A stretch of 64,000 bases of DNA from Niveispirillum fermenti (GTDB taxonomy: Bacteria > Pseudomonadota > Alphaproteobacteria > Azospirillales > Azospirillaceae): the NCBI RefSeq assembly GCF_048066175.1, contig NZ_JBLTXA010000003.1, forward strand, positions 248,001-312,000. Reading direction: 5' to 3'. Made by a program: the position numbers and the translations under genes. The notes beneath the pieces are model-generated. The model saw only the letters and a list, made by a program, of their open reading frames with translations, was not told the DNA's origin and made no database searches. This document shows, in pieces, positions 15,385 to 23,632 of this stretch (positions are counted from its first letter, which is position 1; each line of letters starts with the position of its first letter).

Positions 15385-16347
15385 ATGGACGACCAGACCC
15401 ACCTTGACGCCGACCTTGACGGGGAGGATGTCCCCGACCTGGACGACGGCGATGCGGACGCGCAGCCTAGCGGCAGCGGCGCCATCCGTAAACCGGGGCC
15501 GGGGCTTTACATCGTCGCGACCCCCATCGGCAATGCCGGCGACATCAGCCTGCGTGCGCTGGACATCCTGCGCGGGGTCGATGCCATCGCCTGCGAGGAT
15601 ACCCGCGTCACGGCCAAGCTGTTGCGCCGGTACGGCATTCGCACGCGCATGGTGCCTTATCATGACCATAACGCGGCAAGGATGCGGCCGGTTCTGCTGG
15701 ACCGTATCGCCGGCGGCCAGGCCATCGCCCTGGTCAGCGATGCCGGCACGCCGCTGGTCAGTGATCCCGGTTTCAAGCTGGTGCGTGAGGCGCGCGACCG
15801 CGGCCTGGGCCTGACGCACCTGCCCGGCGCCAATGCGGCGGTCACCGCCCTGGTCCTGTCCGGGCTGCCATCCGACCGCTTCCTGTTCGGCGGGTTCCTG
15901 CCGGCCAAATCGGCGGCACGGCGCAGCGAACTGGAGATGTTCCGCGCGCTGCCGGCCACGTTGATCTTCTATGAATCCGCCCAGCGGCTGGCCGAGATGC
16001 TGGCCGACGTTGCGGCCGCGCTGGGCGCGCGCGAAGTGGCCGTGGCCCGCGAACTGACGAAGCTGTTCGAAGAGGTGCGGCGCGGCACGGCCGCCGACCT
16101 TGCCCACCATTATACGCAATCCGGCCCGCCGAAGGGGGAGGTCGTCGTCGTCGTGGGCCCGCCGGCGGCCGATGCGGCGGCGGCCGATGCGGCCGACATG
16201 GACAGCCTGTTGCGGCAGGCGCTGAGCGGGGGGATGAGCGTGCGCGACGCGGCGGCGCATGTGGCCACCATCACGGGCCAGCCGCGCAAGCAGGTCTATG
16301 CCCGCGCCCTGCAACTGGGGACGGGGGGCCATGGCGCGGGTCCGTGA
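15385..16347 (+). CDS. rsmI: 16S rRNA (cytidine-1402 2'-O) methyltransferase
   Basis: 320 residues. RsmI uses SAM to 2'-O-methylate C1402 in the decoding centre. An acidic N-terminal extension (about 35 residues, DLDGEDVPDLDDGD) precedes the tetrapyrrole-methylase-type fold: LYIVATPIGNAGDIS, ACEDTRVTAKLL, LVSDAGTPLVSDPG and LPGANAAVTALVLSGLP. The C-terminus runs 17 bases into yraN. The start at 15385 is the first ATG of the family-like part; only 31 bases separate it from the divergent LpoA-like gene. Confidence 0.95.
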   Translation: MDDQTHLDADLDGEDVPDLDDGDADAQPSGSGAIRKPGPGLYIVATPIGNAGDISLRALDILRGVDAIACEDTRVTAKLLRRYGIRTRMVPYHDHNAARMRPVLLDRIAGGQAIALVSDAGTPLVSDPGFKLVREARDRGLGLTHLPGANAAVTALVLSGLPSDRFLFGGFLPAKSAARRSELEMFRALPATLIFYESAQRLAEMLADVAAALGAREVAVARELTKLFEEVRRGTAADLAHHYTQSGPPKGEVVVVVGPPAADAAAADAADMDSLLRQALSGGMSVRDAAAHVATITGQPRKQVYARALQLGTGGHGAGP

Positions 16348-16714
16348 GCGCATCGACCGCCGGCGGGCGGAACGGCTGGGCCGCATCGCCGAGTGGCTCT
16401 GCTGCCTTGTCCTGTGGCTGAAAGGGTATCGCATCCTGGCCACCCGCCTGCGTCTGCCCATGGGGGAGGTCGACATCATCGCCGCCCGGCGTGGCGTGCT
16501 GGTGGTGGTGGAGGTGAAGGCGCGGCGCACCCTGGCACAGGCGCTGGGCGCGTTGCCGCGGACAAGCTGGCGCCGCCGTCACGCTGCCATCAGCCATTTC
16601 ATCGCCCGCCGTCCCCACCTGGCCCGGCTTGGTATCCGCTTCGACCTGATGGCCGTGCTGCCCCGGCGGCTGCCGCGCCATATCAAGGATGTCTGGCGGG
16701 TGGAGGGGTTGTAG
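16331..16714 (+). CDS. yraN: YraN family (UPF0102) endonuclease-like protein
   Basis: 127 residues with the restriction-endonuclease-like core of UPF0102: MGEVDIIAARRGVLVVVEVKARR, holding the D...E-x-K-like triad (GEVDII and VEVKAR). Members are predicted nucleases, possibly Holliday-junction related, without a firm role. The start at 16331 overlaps the end of rsmI by 17 bases, indicating translational coupling. A large palindromic element follows 40 bases after the stop. Confidence 0.9.
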   Translation: MARVRERIDRRRAERLGRIAEWLCCLVLWLKGYRILATRLRLPMGEVDIIAARRGVLVVVEVKARRTLAQALGALPRTSWRRRHAAISHFIARRPHLARLGIRFDLMAVLPRRLPRHIKDVWRVEGL

Positions 16715-16754
16715 GCCTGCAGGCATGAAACGACCCCGGCCCATCCGCCGTTTC

Positions 16755-16875
16755 CTAAGCAGGTTCCTCCAGGCCGGGCCACACATGGCCCGGCCTGGAG
16801 GAACCTGCCGACTCCATGGTTTGCAGATTTTCCGAGCCCGCCCATCTGTGGGCGGCGTTCGGAAAATCTGCTTAG
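16755..16875. repeat. 121-bp double-hairpin palindromic element with terminal inverted repeats
   Basis: Bounded by CTAAGCA (16755-16761) and its inverse TGCTTAG (16869-16875). Inside are two hairpins: a perfect 23-bp stem with 4-base loop (16759-16781 with 16786-16808), and a 13-bp stem GCAGATTTTCCGA / TCGGAAAATCTGC (16823-16835 with 16859-16871) capped by a CCGCCCA / TGGGCGG stem. The two hairpin feet are similar (GCAGGTTCC, GCAGATTTTCC), as in REP/BIME pairs. The right end contains the TAA stop of rsmB. It differs in sequence from the A-D repeat family and may also act as a terminator for the convergent genes. Confidence 0.82.
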
Positions 16876-18194
16876 CCCGTCCGCCGCAGCCGGGCCGCGA
16901 AGAACCCGTCCATGCCGCCCTGTTCGGCCAGATGGCCCGGCGTGCAGCGCACGAAACCGTCCCCGGTCAGCAGGTCGGTCAAGCCGCCGACTTCGTCGGG
17001 CGTGACGGGTTCGATCACCATCTCCGGCCGGCGATAGAGCAGGTTGGTGATCTGGTTCTCCCCTTCCTCCGGCTGGAGGGAACAGGTGCAATAGACCAGG
17101 GTGCCGCCAGGCTTCAGCATGTCGACGGCGCGATAGAGCAGGCGGGACTGGATGCGGGCCAGCTTCTCCACATCCTCTTCCGTCTTCAGCCGGGCGACAT
17201 CGGGATGGCGGCGGATCGTGCCTGTCGCGCTGCAGGGCGCATCCAGCAGAACCGCGTCCACGGGGGCCGCCGGCCGCCATTCGGTGGCGTCGGCCACGAT
17301 GGTCGCGACCTGGCCGGCCAGGTCCAGCCGGGCCATGTTCTCCGTCAGCCGGGCCAGGCGCCGGTCCGACCGGTCCACGGCCGTGACCTGCGCGCCCGCC
17401 GCGGCCAGTTGCGCCGTCTTGCCACCGGGCGCGGCGCACAGGTCGATGGCGGTGCGGCCGGTCAGGTTCCCGAACAGCCGGGCGGGGATGGCGGCGGCGG
17501 CATCCTGCACCCACCAGCCCCCCTCATCGAAGCCGGAAAGCTCTGTCACCTGCCCGCCCGCGGTCCGGCGCAGGGAACCGGTGGGCAGGGGCACCGCCTC
17601 CAGCCGCCCGGCCCAGGCGCCCGCATCGCCCTTGACGGTGATGTCCAGCGGGGCTTCGGCCAGATGGGTTTCCACGATGGCCCGTGTCAGCGCCGTGCCA
17701 TAGGTCTTGCGCCAGGACAGCCACAGCCAGTCCGGTGTGTTCAGCCGCCCGGCGTCCTGGGCCGCCAGGATGGCATCCCGTTCCCGGTCCAGGCGGCGCA
17801 GAATGGCGTTGATCAGCCCCTTGTACGGGTGCTGCCGGCGGGCCACGGCCAGTTCCACGGCCGTGTCAACGGCGGCATGGGCGGGGGTGCCCAGGAACAG
17901 GAGCTGTGCCGCCCCCAGGCGCAGGATATCCTGCACCACGGCCTTCAATTGTTGCCCCTGCTTGGTCAGCATGGACTGGATGGCATCGTCGATCTGTCCC
18001 AGCCGGCGCAGGGTGGTGGCGACCAGCAGGCGCGTGAAGGCGCGGTCGCGCGGGGCGAGCGCCCGCAGGCCGCGGCTGCCTTCCCAGGCATCGTCGAAGG
18101 GCACGCGCTTGGCCAGCACGTTGAACAGAAGGTCCAGGGCCACACCGCGCGTGGCAAGCGCGCTGTCGGCCGGGGCGGGGGTCTCGTCGGTCAT
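16872..18194 (-). CDS. rsmB: 16S rRNA (cytosine-967 C5) methyltransferase
   Basis: 440 residues. The N-terminal NusB-like RNA-binding domain (about 20-150) is followed by the Fmu/NOL1-type methyltransferase domain. Catalytic cysteines are in DAPCSATGTIRRHPDV and in YCTCSLQPEEGENQI; the SAM motif is DLCAAPGGKTAQLAA. The start is set at ATG 18194; no strong Shine-Dalgarno is seen. The last codons and stop (RRTG*) lie at the edge of the palindromic element 16755-16875. Confidence 0.94.
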   Translation of the reverse strand: MTDETPAPADSALATRGVALDLLFNVLAKRVPFDDAWEGSRGLRALAPRDRAFTRLLVATTLRRLGQIDDAIQSMLTKQGQQLKAVVQDILRLGAAQLLFLGTPAHAAVDTAVELAVARRQHPYKGLINAILRRLDRERDAILAAQDAGRLNTPDWLWLSWRKTYGTALTRAIVETHLAEAPLDITVKGDAGAWAGRLEAVPLPTGSLRRTAGGQVTELSGFDEGGWWVQDAAAAIPARLFGNLTGRTAIDLCAAPGGKTAQLAAAGAQVTAVDRSDRRLARLTENMARLDLAGQVATIVADATEWRPAAPVDAVLLDAPCSATGTIRRHPDVARLKTEEDVEKLARIQSRLLYRAVDMLKPGGTLVYCTCSLQPEEGENQITNLLYRRPEMVIEPVTPDEVGGLTDLLTGDGFVRCTPGHLAEQGGMDGFFAARLRRTG

Positions 18195-18339
18195 GGCCGG
18201 GGTGTACCCCGGTCTACCCCGCTTGTCGAACGCCGATGACGCAACTGTGCCCGGAAGCGCGCGCCGCATCGCCCTGGACAGGCGGGCGTCGCGTCACCAA
18301 ATTCCCAGGCCTAACCTTTTTCCGAGAGGAACCAAGCTC

Positions 18340-18849
18340 ATGGCGATCGAACGGGCCATTCTGGCCGGTGGCTGCTTCTGGGGCATGCAGGATCTGATCC
18401 GCAAGGTGCCGGGCGTGGTGGGAACCCGCGTCGGTTACACCGGCGGCGATCTGGAGAACCCCACCTACAAGGATGTGAAGACGGGCCATACCGGCCATGC
18501 GGAGGCCATCGAGATCAGCTTCGACAATGACAAGCTGAGCTATCGCCGCCTGCTGGAATTCTTTTTCCAGATCCACGATCCCACGACGCAGGACCGTCAG
18601 GGCAACGATACGGGCAGCCAGTACCGCTCCGCCATCTTCGTGGCCGATGCCACCCAGGCCGGCACGGCCCGTGCCGTGAAGGCCGATGTGGAGGAAAGCG
18701 GACGCTGGCCCGGCAAGGTGGTGACGGAGATTACCGATGTCGGCCCCTTCTGGGAGGCGGAGGATTTCCATCAGGACTACCTGGAGCGCACGCCCGACGG
18801 CTATACCTGCCATTGGGTGCGCCCCGACTGGGTCCTGAACGGGGACTGA
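18340..18849 (+). CDS. msrA: peptide methionine (S)-S-oxide reductase
   Basis: 169 residues. Reduces Met-S-sulfoxide in damaged proteins. The active-site motif GCFWGMQDLI gives the nucleophilic Cys close to the N-terminus. YTGGDLENPTYKDVKTGHTGHAEA and DRQGNDTGSQYRSAIF are family hallmarks. GAGAGGA lies about 8 bases upstream of ATG 18340. It is divergent from rsmB across a 145-base promoter gap. No msrB is adjacent. Confidence 0.96.
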   Translation: MAIERAILAGGCFWGMQDLIRKVPGVVGTRVGYTGGDLENPTYKDVKTGHTGHAEAIEISFDNDKLSYRRLLEFFFQIHDPTTQDRQGNDTGSQYRSAIFVADATQAGTARAVKADVEESGRWPGKVVTEITDVGPFWEAEDFHQDYLERTPDGYTCHWVRPDWVLNGD

Positions 18850-18870
18850 CGGGGTGCTCCTGCCCGGAGA

Positions 18871-20037
18871 TCAGTCGCCGTTCCAGGCCTGGCGGTAGAG
18901 CGCCACCATCGCCGCCACGTCGGGCACAAGCGGGTTGTTGCCGGGGCTGCCCGATGCCAAGGCCTGTGCCGCCATGGTCTCCAGCAGCCCGTCCCAGCGG
19001 GCAGGGTCGATGCCGTAATGGCGCGGGCTTGGCACCGACAGGTCGGCGTTCAACTGGCGCAGGGCCATGACGAGGGCCAGGCCCGCCGCCGCATCATCCT
19101 GCTCCGGCCCGGCCACGCCCATGGCGCGGGCACAATCGGCATAACGGCCGGGCGCGCCCGGCAGCGACCAGGCCGTGACGGCCGGCAGCAGCATGGCGTT
19201 CGACAGGCCGTGCGGCACATGAAAGAAGGCGCCGATGGGCCGGCTCATCCCATGCACCAGTGCTACGGAGGCGTTGGAAAAGGCCATGCCCGCCAGGGTG
19301 GCGCCCAGCATCATGGCTTCCCGCGCGGTCCGGTCGCCGGGGTCGGCGCAGGCACGGCGGATATGCGGGGCGATCTGGCGGATCGCCGCGATGGCCATGG
19401 CATCGGTATAGGGGCTGGCCTTCACGCTGACATAGGCCTCGATGGCGTGGGTCAGCGCGTCGATGCCCGTGTCCGCCGTCAGGCGCGGCGGGCAGGTCAG
19501 GGTCAGTTCATAATCGATGATGGCGGCGGCCGGCACCAGCATGGGGCCGGCGATCAGCATCTTCTCATCCGTTTCGGTATCGGTGATGACGGTGAAGCGC
19601 GTCACCTCCGATCCGGTGCCGGCCGTGGTGGGAATGGCGATGACGGGAACGCCCGTGCGCGCAATGGGATTGGGCACCTTGTAATCGCGCATGCGCCCGC
19701 CATTGGCGGCCAGCACGGCCATGGCCTTTGCGGTGTCGATGGGTGACCCGCCGCCAAGCGCCACCAGCCCGTCATAGCCGCCCGCCAGCAGCCGTTCCAC
19801 CCCGGCGGCGATCACATCCGTCGTGGGGTCGGGCACGGTCTCGGCGAACATGTCGGCGGTGAAGCCGGCGGCGCGCAGGGGGGCCAGCAGCCGTTCGGCA
19901 TGGCCGCTGTCACGCATGAAGGGATCGGTCACCACGAGCGGCCGGGTCACCCCCAGGCGGGACAGCACGGCCCCGATGCGGCCGATGGCTCCGCCGCCGA
20001 TCTCCATGACGGGGGGGACCAGGATGGTGGCGATCAT
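18871..20037 (-). CDS. iron-containing (group III) alcohol dehydrogenase
   Basis: 388 residues. NAD(P)-dependent interconversion of an alcohol and aldehyde. The nucleotide-binding ALGGGSPIDTAKA and the metal site are visible: D in TADTGIDALTHAIEAYV, H in DALTHAIE, and HGMSRPIGAFFHVPHGLSN with further His ligands. Length is typical. It converges with msrA (21-base gap) and is divergent from cdd. The substrate cannot be told from the sequence. Confidence 0.93.
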   Translation of the reverse strand: MIATILVPPVMEIGGGAIGRIGAVLSRLGVTRPLVVTDPFMRDSGHAERLLAPLRAAGFTADMFAETVPDPTTDVIAAGVERLLAGGYDGLVALGGGSPIDTAKAMAVLAANGGRMRDYKVPNPIARTGVPVIAIPTTAGTGSEVTRFTVITDTETDEKMLIAGPMLVPAAAIIDYELTLTCPPRLTADTGIDALTHAIEAYVSVKASPYTDAMAIAAIRQIAPHIRRACADPGDRTAREAMMLGATLAGMAFSNASVALVHGMSRPIGAFFHVPHGLSNAMLLPAVTAWSLPGAPGRYADCARAMGVAGPEQDDAAAGLALVMALRQLNADLSVPSPRHYGIDPARWDGLLETMAAQALASGSPGNNPLVPDVAAMVALYRQAWNGD

Positions 20038-20251
20038 GGCATGTTCCTTGGTTCATCCGATTGTGGCCGCCAGGGCGGGGCACCATGTTTGGCCACACCC
20101 CGGTGATTTGCCAAGTCCCTTCCCGTGCGAGGAAAATGCATGGGGCGATGCGGTCCCCTCATCGCGCACCTTCCCCTCGCACGCCATCTGGCCGCCGTGC
20201 GTGCAAGCGCCTATGCTAGGGGCCGATACCGGTTTTCCAGGCTGAAAGCGC

Positions 20252-20665
20252 ATGAGCAACCCCGCCCCCGACCTTTTCGACGCCGCCCTGGCTGTCCGCC
20301 TTCAGGCGCACGCCCCCTATTCCGGCTTCCGGGTGGGGGCGGCCATCCGGGCGGATGGCGGGCGCATCCATGCCGGTTGCAACGTGGAGAATGCCGCCTA
20401 TCCCCAAGGCCAGTGCGCGGAGGCCACGGCCATCGGCCTGATGGTGGCTTCCGGCGACCGGCGGATTGCAGAGATCGTGGTGGTCGGCGGTGATGCCGGG
20501 GCCGGGGTTCTCTGCACCCCCTGTGGCGGATGCCGCCAGCGCATCCGGGAATTTGCCGGCCCCGACACGCCCATCCATGTCTATGATGCCGGGGGGCATC
20601 GCCGCACCTTCACGCTGGGGGAACTGCTGCCCTTCAGCTTCGGCCCCGACAATCTGGGGTTTTGA
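20252..20665 (+). CDS. cdd: cytidine deaminase
   Basis: 137 residues, the homotetrameric short form. Deaminates (deoxy)cytidine to (deoxy)uridine. Zinc site: Cys in QCAEATAI with catalytic Glu, and the pair in CTPCGGCRQRI. NVENAAYPQGQ binds the nucleoside. It ends 4 bases before deoC, so the two form a nucleoside-salvage operon. Confidence 0.96.
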   Translation: MSNPAPDLFDAALAVRLQAHAPYSGFRVGAAIRADGGRIHAGCNVENAAYPQGQCAEATAIGLMVASGDRRIAEIVVVGGDAGAGVLCTPCGGCRQRIREFAGPDTPIHVYDAGGHRRTFTLGELLPFSFGPDNLGF

Positions 20666-20669
20666 CGTT

Positions 20670-21458
20670 ATGATGGATCATTCCGATTCCGAAATAATGG
20701 TTGCCGCCATTGCCACACGCGCGCTGCCCCTTGTCGATCTGACCAGCCTGAACGATGCCGACGATGTCGCCAGCACCGCGGCACTCTGCGCCAAGGCGGT
20801 GACGCCGGCCGGGAACGTGGCTGCGGTCTGTCTTTGGCCTGAATTCGTTGCGCAGGCGAAACATGCCTTGATGGGCACGGGTATTCGCGTGGCGACCGTT
20901 GTGAATTTTCCTGGCGGCTCGCTGCCGGCGGAAAAGGTCGTGGACCAGATCGCCCGCGCCCTTGCCGACGGGGCGGAGGAGATCGACATCGTCATGCCCT
21001 ATGGTGCCATCATGGTGGGGCAGGGGGGGGACCAGCGGGCGGCGGACCATCTGGCCGCCTGCCGGGCGGCGTGTGGGGCCGCCACCATGAAGGTCATCCT
21101 GGAAAGCGGGTCCCTGGCCAAGCCGGCCCTGATCGAGCGCGCGGCCCGGGTGGCGGTCGATGCGGGGGCGGATTTCCTGAAGACCTCCACGGGCAAGGTG
21201 CCGGCCGGGGCCACGCCCGGTGCGGCGCGCATCATGCTGGAAGCCAGCCGTGCGGCGGGCCGGCCTGTCGGCTTCAAGGCGTCGGGTGGCATCCGCGATG
21301 TGGAGACGGCGGGCCAGTATCTGGCCCTGGCCGACGAGATATGCGGCCCCGGCTGGGTTTCCCCGGCCCGTTTCCGGTTCGGGGCGTCCGGATTGCTGGA
21401 TGCGATTCTGGCCGTACTGGGGCACGGGCCGGCGGCGGTGACGTCTGCCGGTTACTGA
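20670..21458 (+). CDS. deoC: deoxyribose-phosphate aldolase
   Basis: 262 residues, E. coli-type class I aldolase that splits deoxyribose-5-phosphate to acetaldehyde and glyceraldehyde-3-phosphate. The Schiff-base Lys lies in FLKTSTGKV, and the second conserved Lys in GFKASGGIRD. Start ATG 20670 directly follows the cdd stop; a second ATG follows at 20673. The last 7 bases overlap the convergent modC. Confidence 0.95.
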   Translation: MMDHSDSEIMVAAIATRALPLVDLTSLNDADDVASTAALCAKAVTPAGNVAAVCLWPEFVAQAKHALMGTGIRVATVVNFPGGSLPAEKVVDQIARALADGAEEIDIVMPYGAIMVGQGGDQRAADHLAACRAACGAATMKVILESGSLAKPALIERAARVAVDAGADFLKTSTGKVPAGATPGAARIMLEASRAAGRPVGFKASGGIRDVETAGQYLALADEICGPGWVSPARFRFGASGLLDAILAVLGHGPAAVTSAGY

Positions 21459-22096
21459 CCCGGCAGCACACGCCCCTTTTCCACATGCAGCCAGGTGGTG
21501 GCCAGTTCGGCCAGTTCGTCCGCCTGATGCGTGACATAGAGCATGGGCAGCCCGGCCCCATCGCGCAGACGGATCAGATAGGGCAGCATCTCGGCCCTTC
21601 GCGCGGGGTCCAGGGCCGACAGGGGCTCGTCCAGCAGCAGCAGGCGGGGTGCAGACAGCAGGGCGCGGCCGATCGCCACCCGCTGCCGTTCCCCGCCCGA
21701 CAGATCACGCGGCCGGCGCGACAGCAGGGGGGCGATATCCAGCAGGTCGATGATGGCGCCGGGCGCGGGCCCGCCGGTGTCGGCACCCGCGAACAGCCGG
21801 CCGTACAACAGGTTCTGCCGCACCGACAGGTGCGGGAACAGCCGCGCATCCTGGAACACCTGTCCGATGCGCCGCCGGTGGGGCGGCAGCCAGCGACGGG
21901 TCGTGGTGTCGACCAGTACAGTGCCATCCAGCACGATACGCCCGCGGGTCGGCCGGGCCAGCCCCGCGACCAGGGCGAGCAGCGTCGTCTTGCCGGCACC
22001 CGACGGCCCCGTGATGACGGTGACACCGGGGCCGATGGCCAGTTCCGCCGACAGCCTGAACTCGCCGATCTGGTGGGTCAGCGCGATCTCAAGCAT
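21452..22096 (-). CDS. modC: molybdate ABC transporter ATP-binding protein, short form without C-terminal Mop domain
   Basis: 214-residue ABC ATPase. Walker A GPSGAGKTT, signature LSGGERQRVAIGRALL, Walker B LLLLDEPLSAL, and a switch His in YVTHQADELAEL. It powers molybdate import with ModA and ModB. E. coli ModC has about 350 residues with a C-terminal Mop/TOBE domain; here the protein stops right after the ATPase domain, with no sign of a frameshift. The start at ATG 22096 overlaps modB by 8 bases. Confidence 0.92.
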   Translation of the reverse strand: MLEIALTHQIGEFRLSAELAIGPGVTVITGPSGAGKTTLLALVAGLARPTRGRIVLDGTVLVDTTTRRWLPPHRRRIGQVFQDARLFPHLSVRQNLLYGRLFAGADTGGPAPGAIIDLLDIAPLLSRRPRDLSGGERQRVAIGRALLSAPRLLLLDEPLSALDPARRAEMLPYLIRLRDGAGLPMLYVTHQADELAELATTWLHVEKGRVLPGQ

Positions 22097-22784
22097 CGCG
22101 CCCCTCCACCCGTCGGCGCACGCGCCGGGCCAGCAGCTCGCTGGCGGCGACGGCGAAAACGGCGATGACAACCGCCACCATGGTCAGCCGCAGGGCGGCC
22201 GCATCGCCACCCGGCACCTGTGTCAGGCTGTAGATGGCGGCCGGCATCGTCTGGGTGACGCCCGGAATGGCCGCCACGAAGGTGATGGTGGCCCCGAATT
22301 CCCCCAGCGCCTTGGCGAAGCACAGGATGGCGCCCGACAGGATGCCGGGCAGGGACAGGGGCAGGGTGATGGTCAGGAACACGGCCCAGGGCGGTGCCCC
22401 CAGCCCTGCCGCCGCATCCTCCAGCCGGTTGTCCACAGCCTCCATCGACAGCCGTATGGCCCGGACCAGCAGGGGAAAGGCCATCACCGAACAGGCCAGC
22501 ACCGCCCCCGTCCAGTTGAAGGCCAGGACGATGCCCATCTCCGCCAGCACGGCCCCGAATGGCCCCTGTCGCCCGAACAGCAGCAGAAGAAGATAGCCCG
22601 TGACGACGGGGGGCAGCACCAGGGGCAGATGTACCAGCGCATCCAGAAGAATGCGGCCGGGAAAGGATTTGCGGGCCAGCAGCCAGGCCACCAGGATGCC
22701 GGGCACCAGACTGACCATCGTGGCCCAGCAGGCCACCTTCAGCGACAGCCAGATGGCCGTCATCTCCTCCGGCGTGAAATCCAT
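22089..22784 (-). CDS. modB: molybdate ABC transporter permease
   Basis: 231-residue inner-membrane permease with about five hydrophobic segments. The ABC-coupling EAA loop is EDAAAGLGAPPWAVFLTITLP. It starts at ATG 22784 directly after the modA stop; a GTG at 22787 is also possible. It is between modA and modC with overlap on the downstream side, so the three are one operon. Confidence 0.95.
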   Translation of the reverse strand: MDFTPEEMTAIWLSLKVACWATMVSLVPGILVAWLLARKSFPGRILLDALVHLPLVLPPVVTGYLLLLLFGRQGPFGAVLAEMGIVLAFNWTGAVLACSVMAFPLLVRAIRLSMEAVDNRLEDAAAGLGAPPWAVFLTITLPLSLPGILSGAILCFAKALGEFGATITFVAAIPGVTQTMPAAIYSLTQVPGGDAAALRLTMVAVVIAVFAVAASELLARRVRRRVEGRDA

Positions 22785-22787
22785 CAC

Positions 22788-23555
22788 TTACCTGGCCAGT
22801 ATCGTGAAGCCCTGGTTCGTGAAATGGCGATGGCCATCCTCGGACAGGAGATAGTCCAGCAACGGCCGGGCCGTGGCCGCATCCGCCCCCTTGACCAGGG
22901 CGATCGGATATTCGATGGCCGGATGGCTGCCGGCCGGGAAAATACCGACGATGGCGACGCCGGGCTCCACCCGCGCATCCGTGGCATAAACGATGCCGGC
23001 CCCCGCCTCGCCACGTGCCACCATCGCCAGGGCGGCGCGTACATTCTCCGCCGGGGCCAGCCGGTCCTGCACCTTGTCCCACAGGCCCAGGCTGGTCAGG
23101 GCGGCCCTGGCATAGCGGCCGGCCGGCACGGCGTTGACATCGCCCACCGCAAGCCGGTTGCCGGCCAGCAGGCCAAGGATGTCCAGGTCCCCATCCACTG
23201 TCAGCCGCCTGGCCTGTGACCGCTGCACGACCAGCACGAGCTGATTGCCCAGGAAGGTGCGGCGGCTGTCGGGCTGGATCAGCCCGGTCTTCTCCAGATG
23301 GTCCATCCATTCCTGATCGGCGGAGATGAAAATATCGGCAGGCGCCCCCGCCTCGATCTGCCGGGCCAGGGCGGACGAGGCGGCATAGGCCGCCGTGGCA
23401 TCCGCGCCGGCCCTTTCCTTGTAGCCGGCCAGCGCCTGGTCCAGCGCGGTCCGCAGGCTGGCGGCGGCATAGACGCTGGCATCGCGTGCCGCGGCGGCCG
23501 GCGCCAGCAGCAGGGAAAGGGCGATCAGCAGGCGGGACAGGCGGGAACGCAGCAT
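22788..23555 (-). CDS. modA: periplasmic molybdate-binding protein
   Basis: 255 residues. Sec signal peptide ending near AAAARDA. The mature protein opens with the oxyanion-binding YAAASLRTALDQAL and later AGAPADIFISADQEWMD, GEAGAGIVYATDA and ALVKGADAATARPLLDYL, as in ModA. It delivers molybdate or tungstate to ModBC. First gene of the modABC operon; a predicted ModE site lies 34 bases upstream. Confidence 0.95.
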   Translation of the reverse strand: MLRSRLSRLLIALSLLLAPAAAARDASVYAAASLRTALDQALAGYKERAGADATAAYAASSALARQIEAGAPADIFISADQEWMDHLEKTGLIQPDSRRTFLGNQLVLVVQRSQARRLTVDGDLDILGLLAGNRLAVGDVNAVPAGRYARAALTSLGLWDKVQDRLAPAENVRAALAMVARGEAGAGIVYATDARVEPGVAIVGIFPAGSHPAIEYPIALVKGADAATARPLLDYLLSEDGHRHFTNQGFTILAR

Positions 23556-23588
23556 GGGGCCACTCCGGCGGGGTCGGGAAGGGCAGAT

Positions 23589-23618
23589 TATCGTTATGTT
23601 TTGTTAAATACAACGATA
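23589..23618. promoter_or_regulatory. predicted Mo-box (ModE-type operator)
   Basis: Inverted repeat TATCGTTATGT (23589-23599) and ATACAACGATA (23608-23618), separated by 8 bases in an AT-rich stretch. The half-sites resemble the ATCGTTATAT-type half-site of ModE-family operators. It lies just upstream of modA, so molybdate-dependent repression of modABC is likely. No modE gene is in the window. Confidence 0.7.
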
Positions 23619-23632
23619 GCGCATTCCACTGT

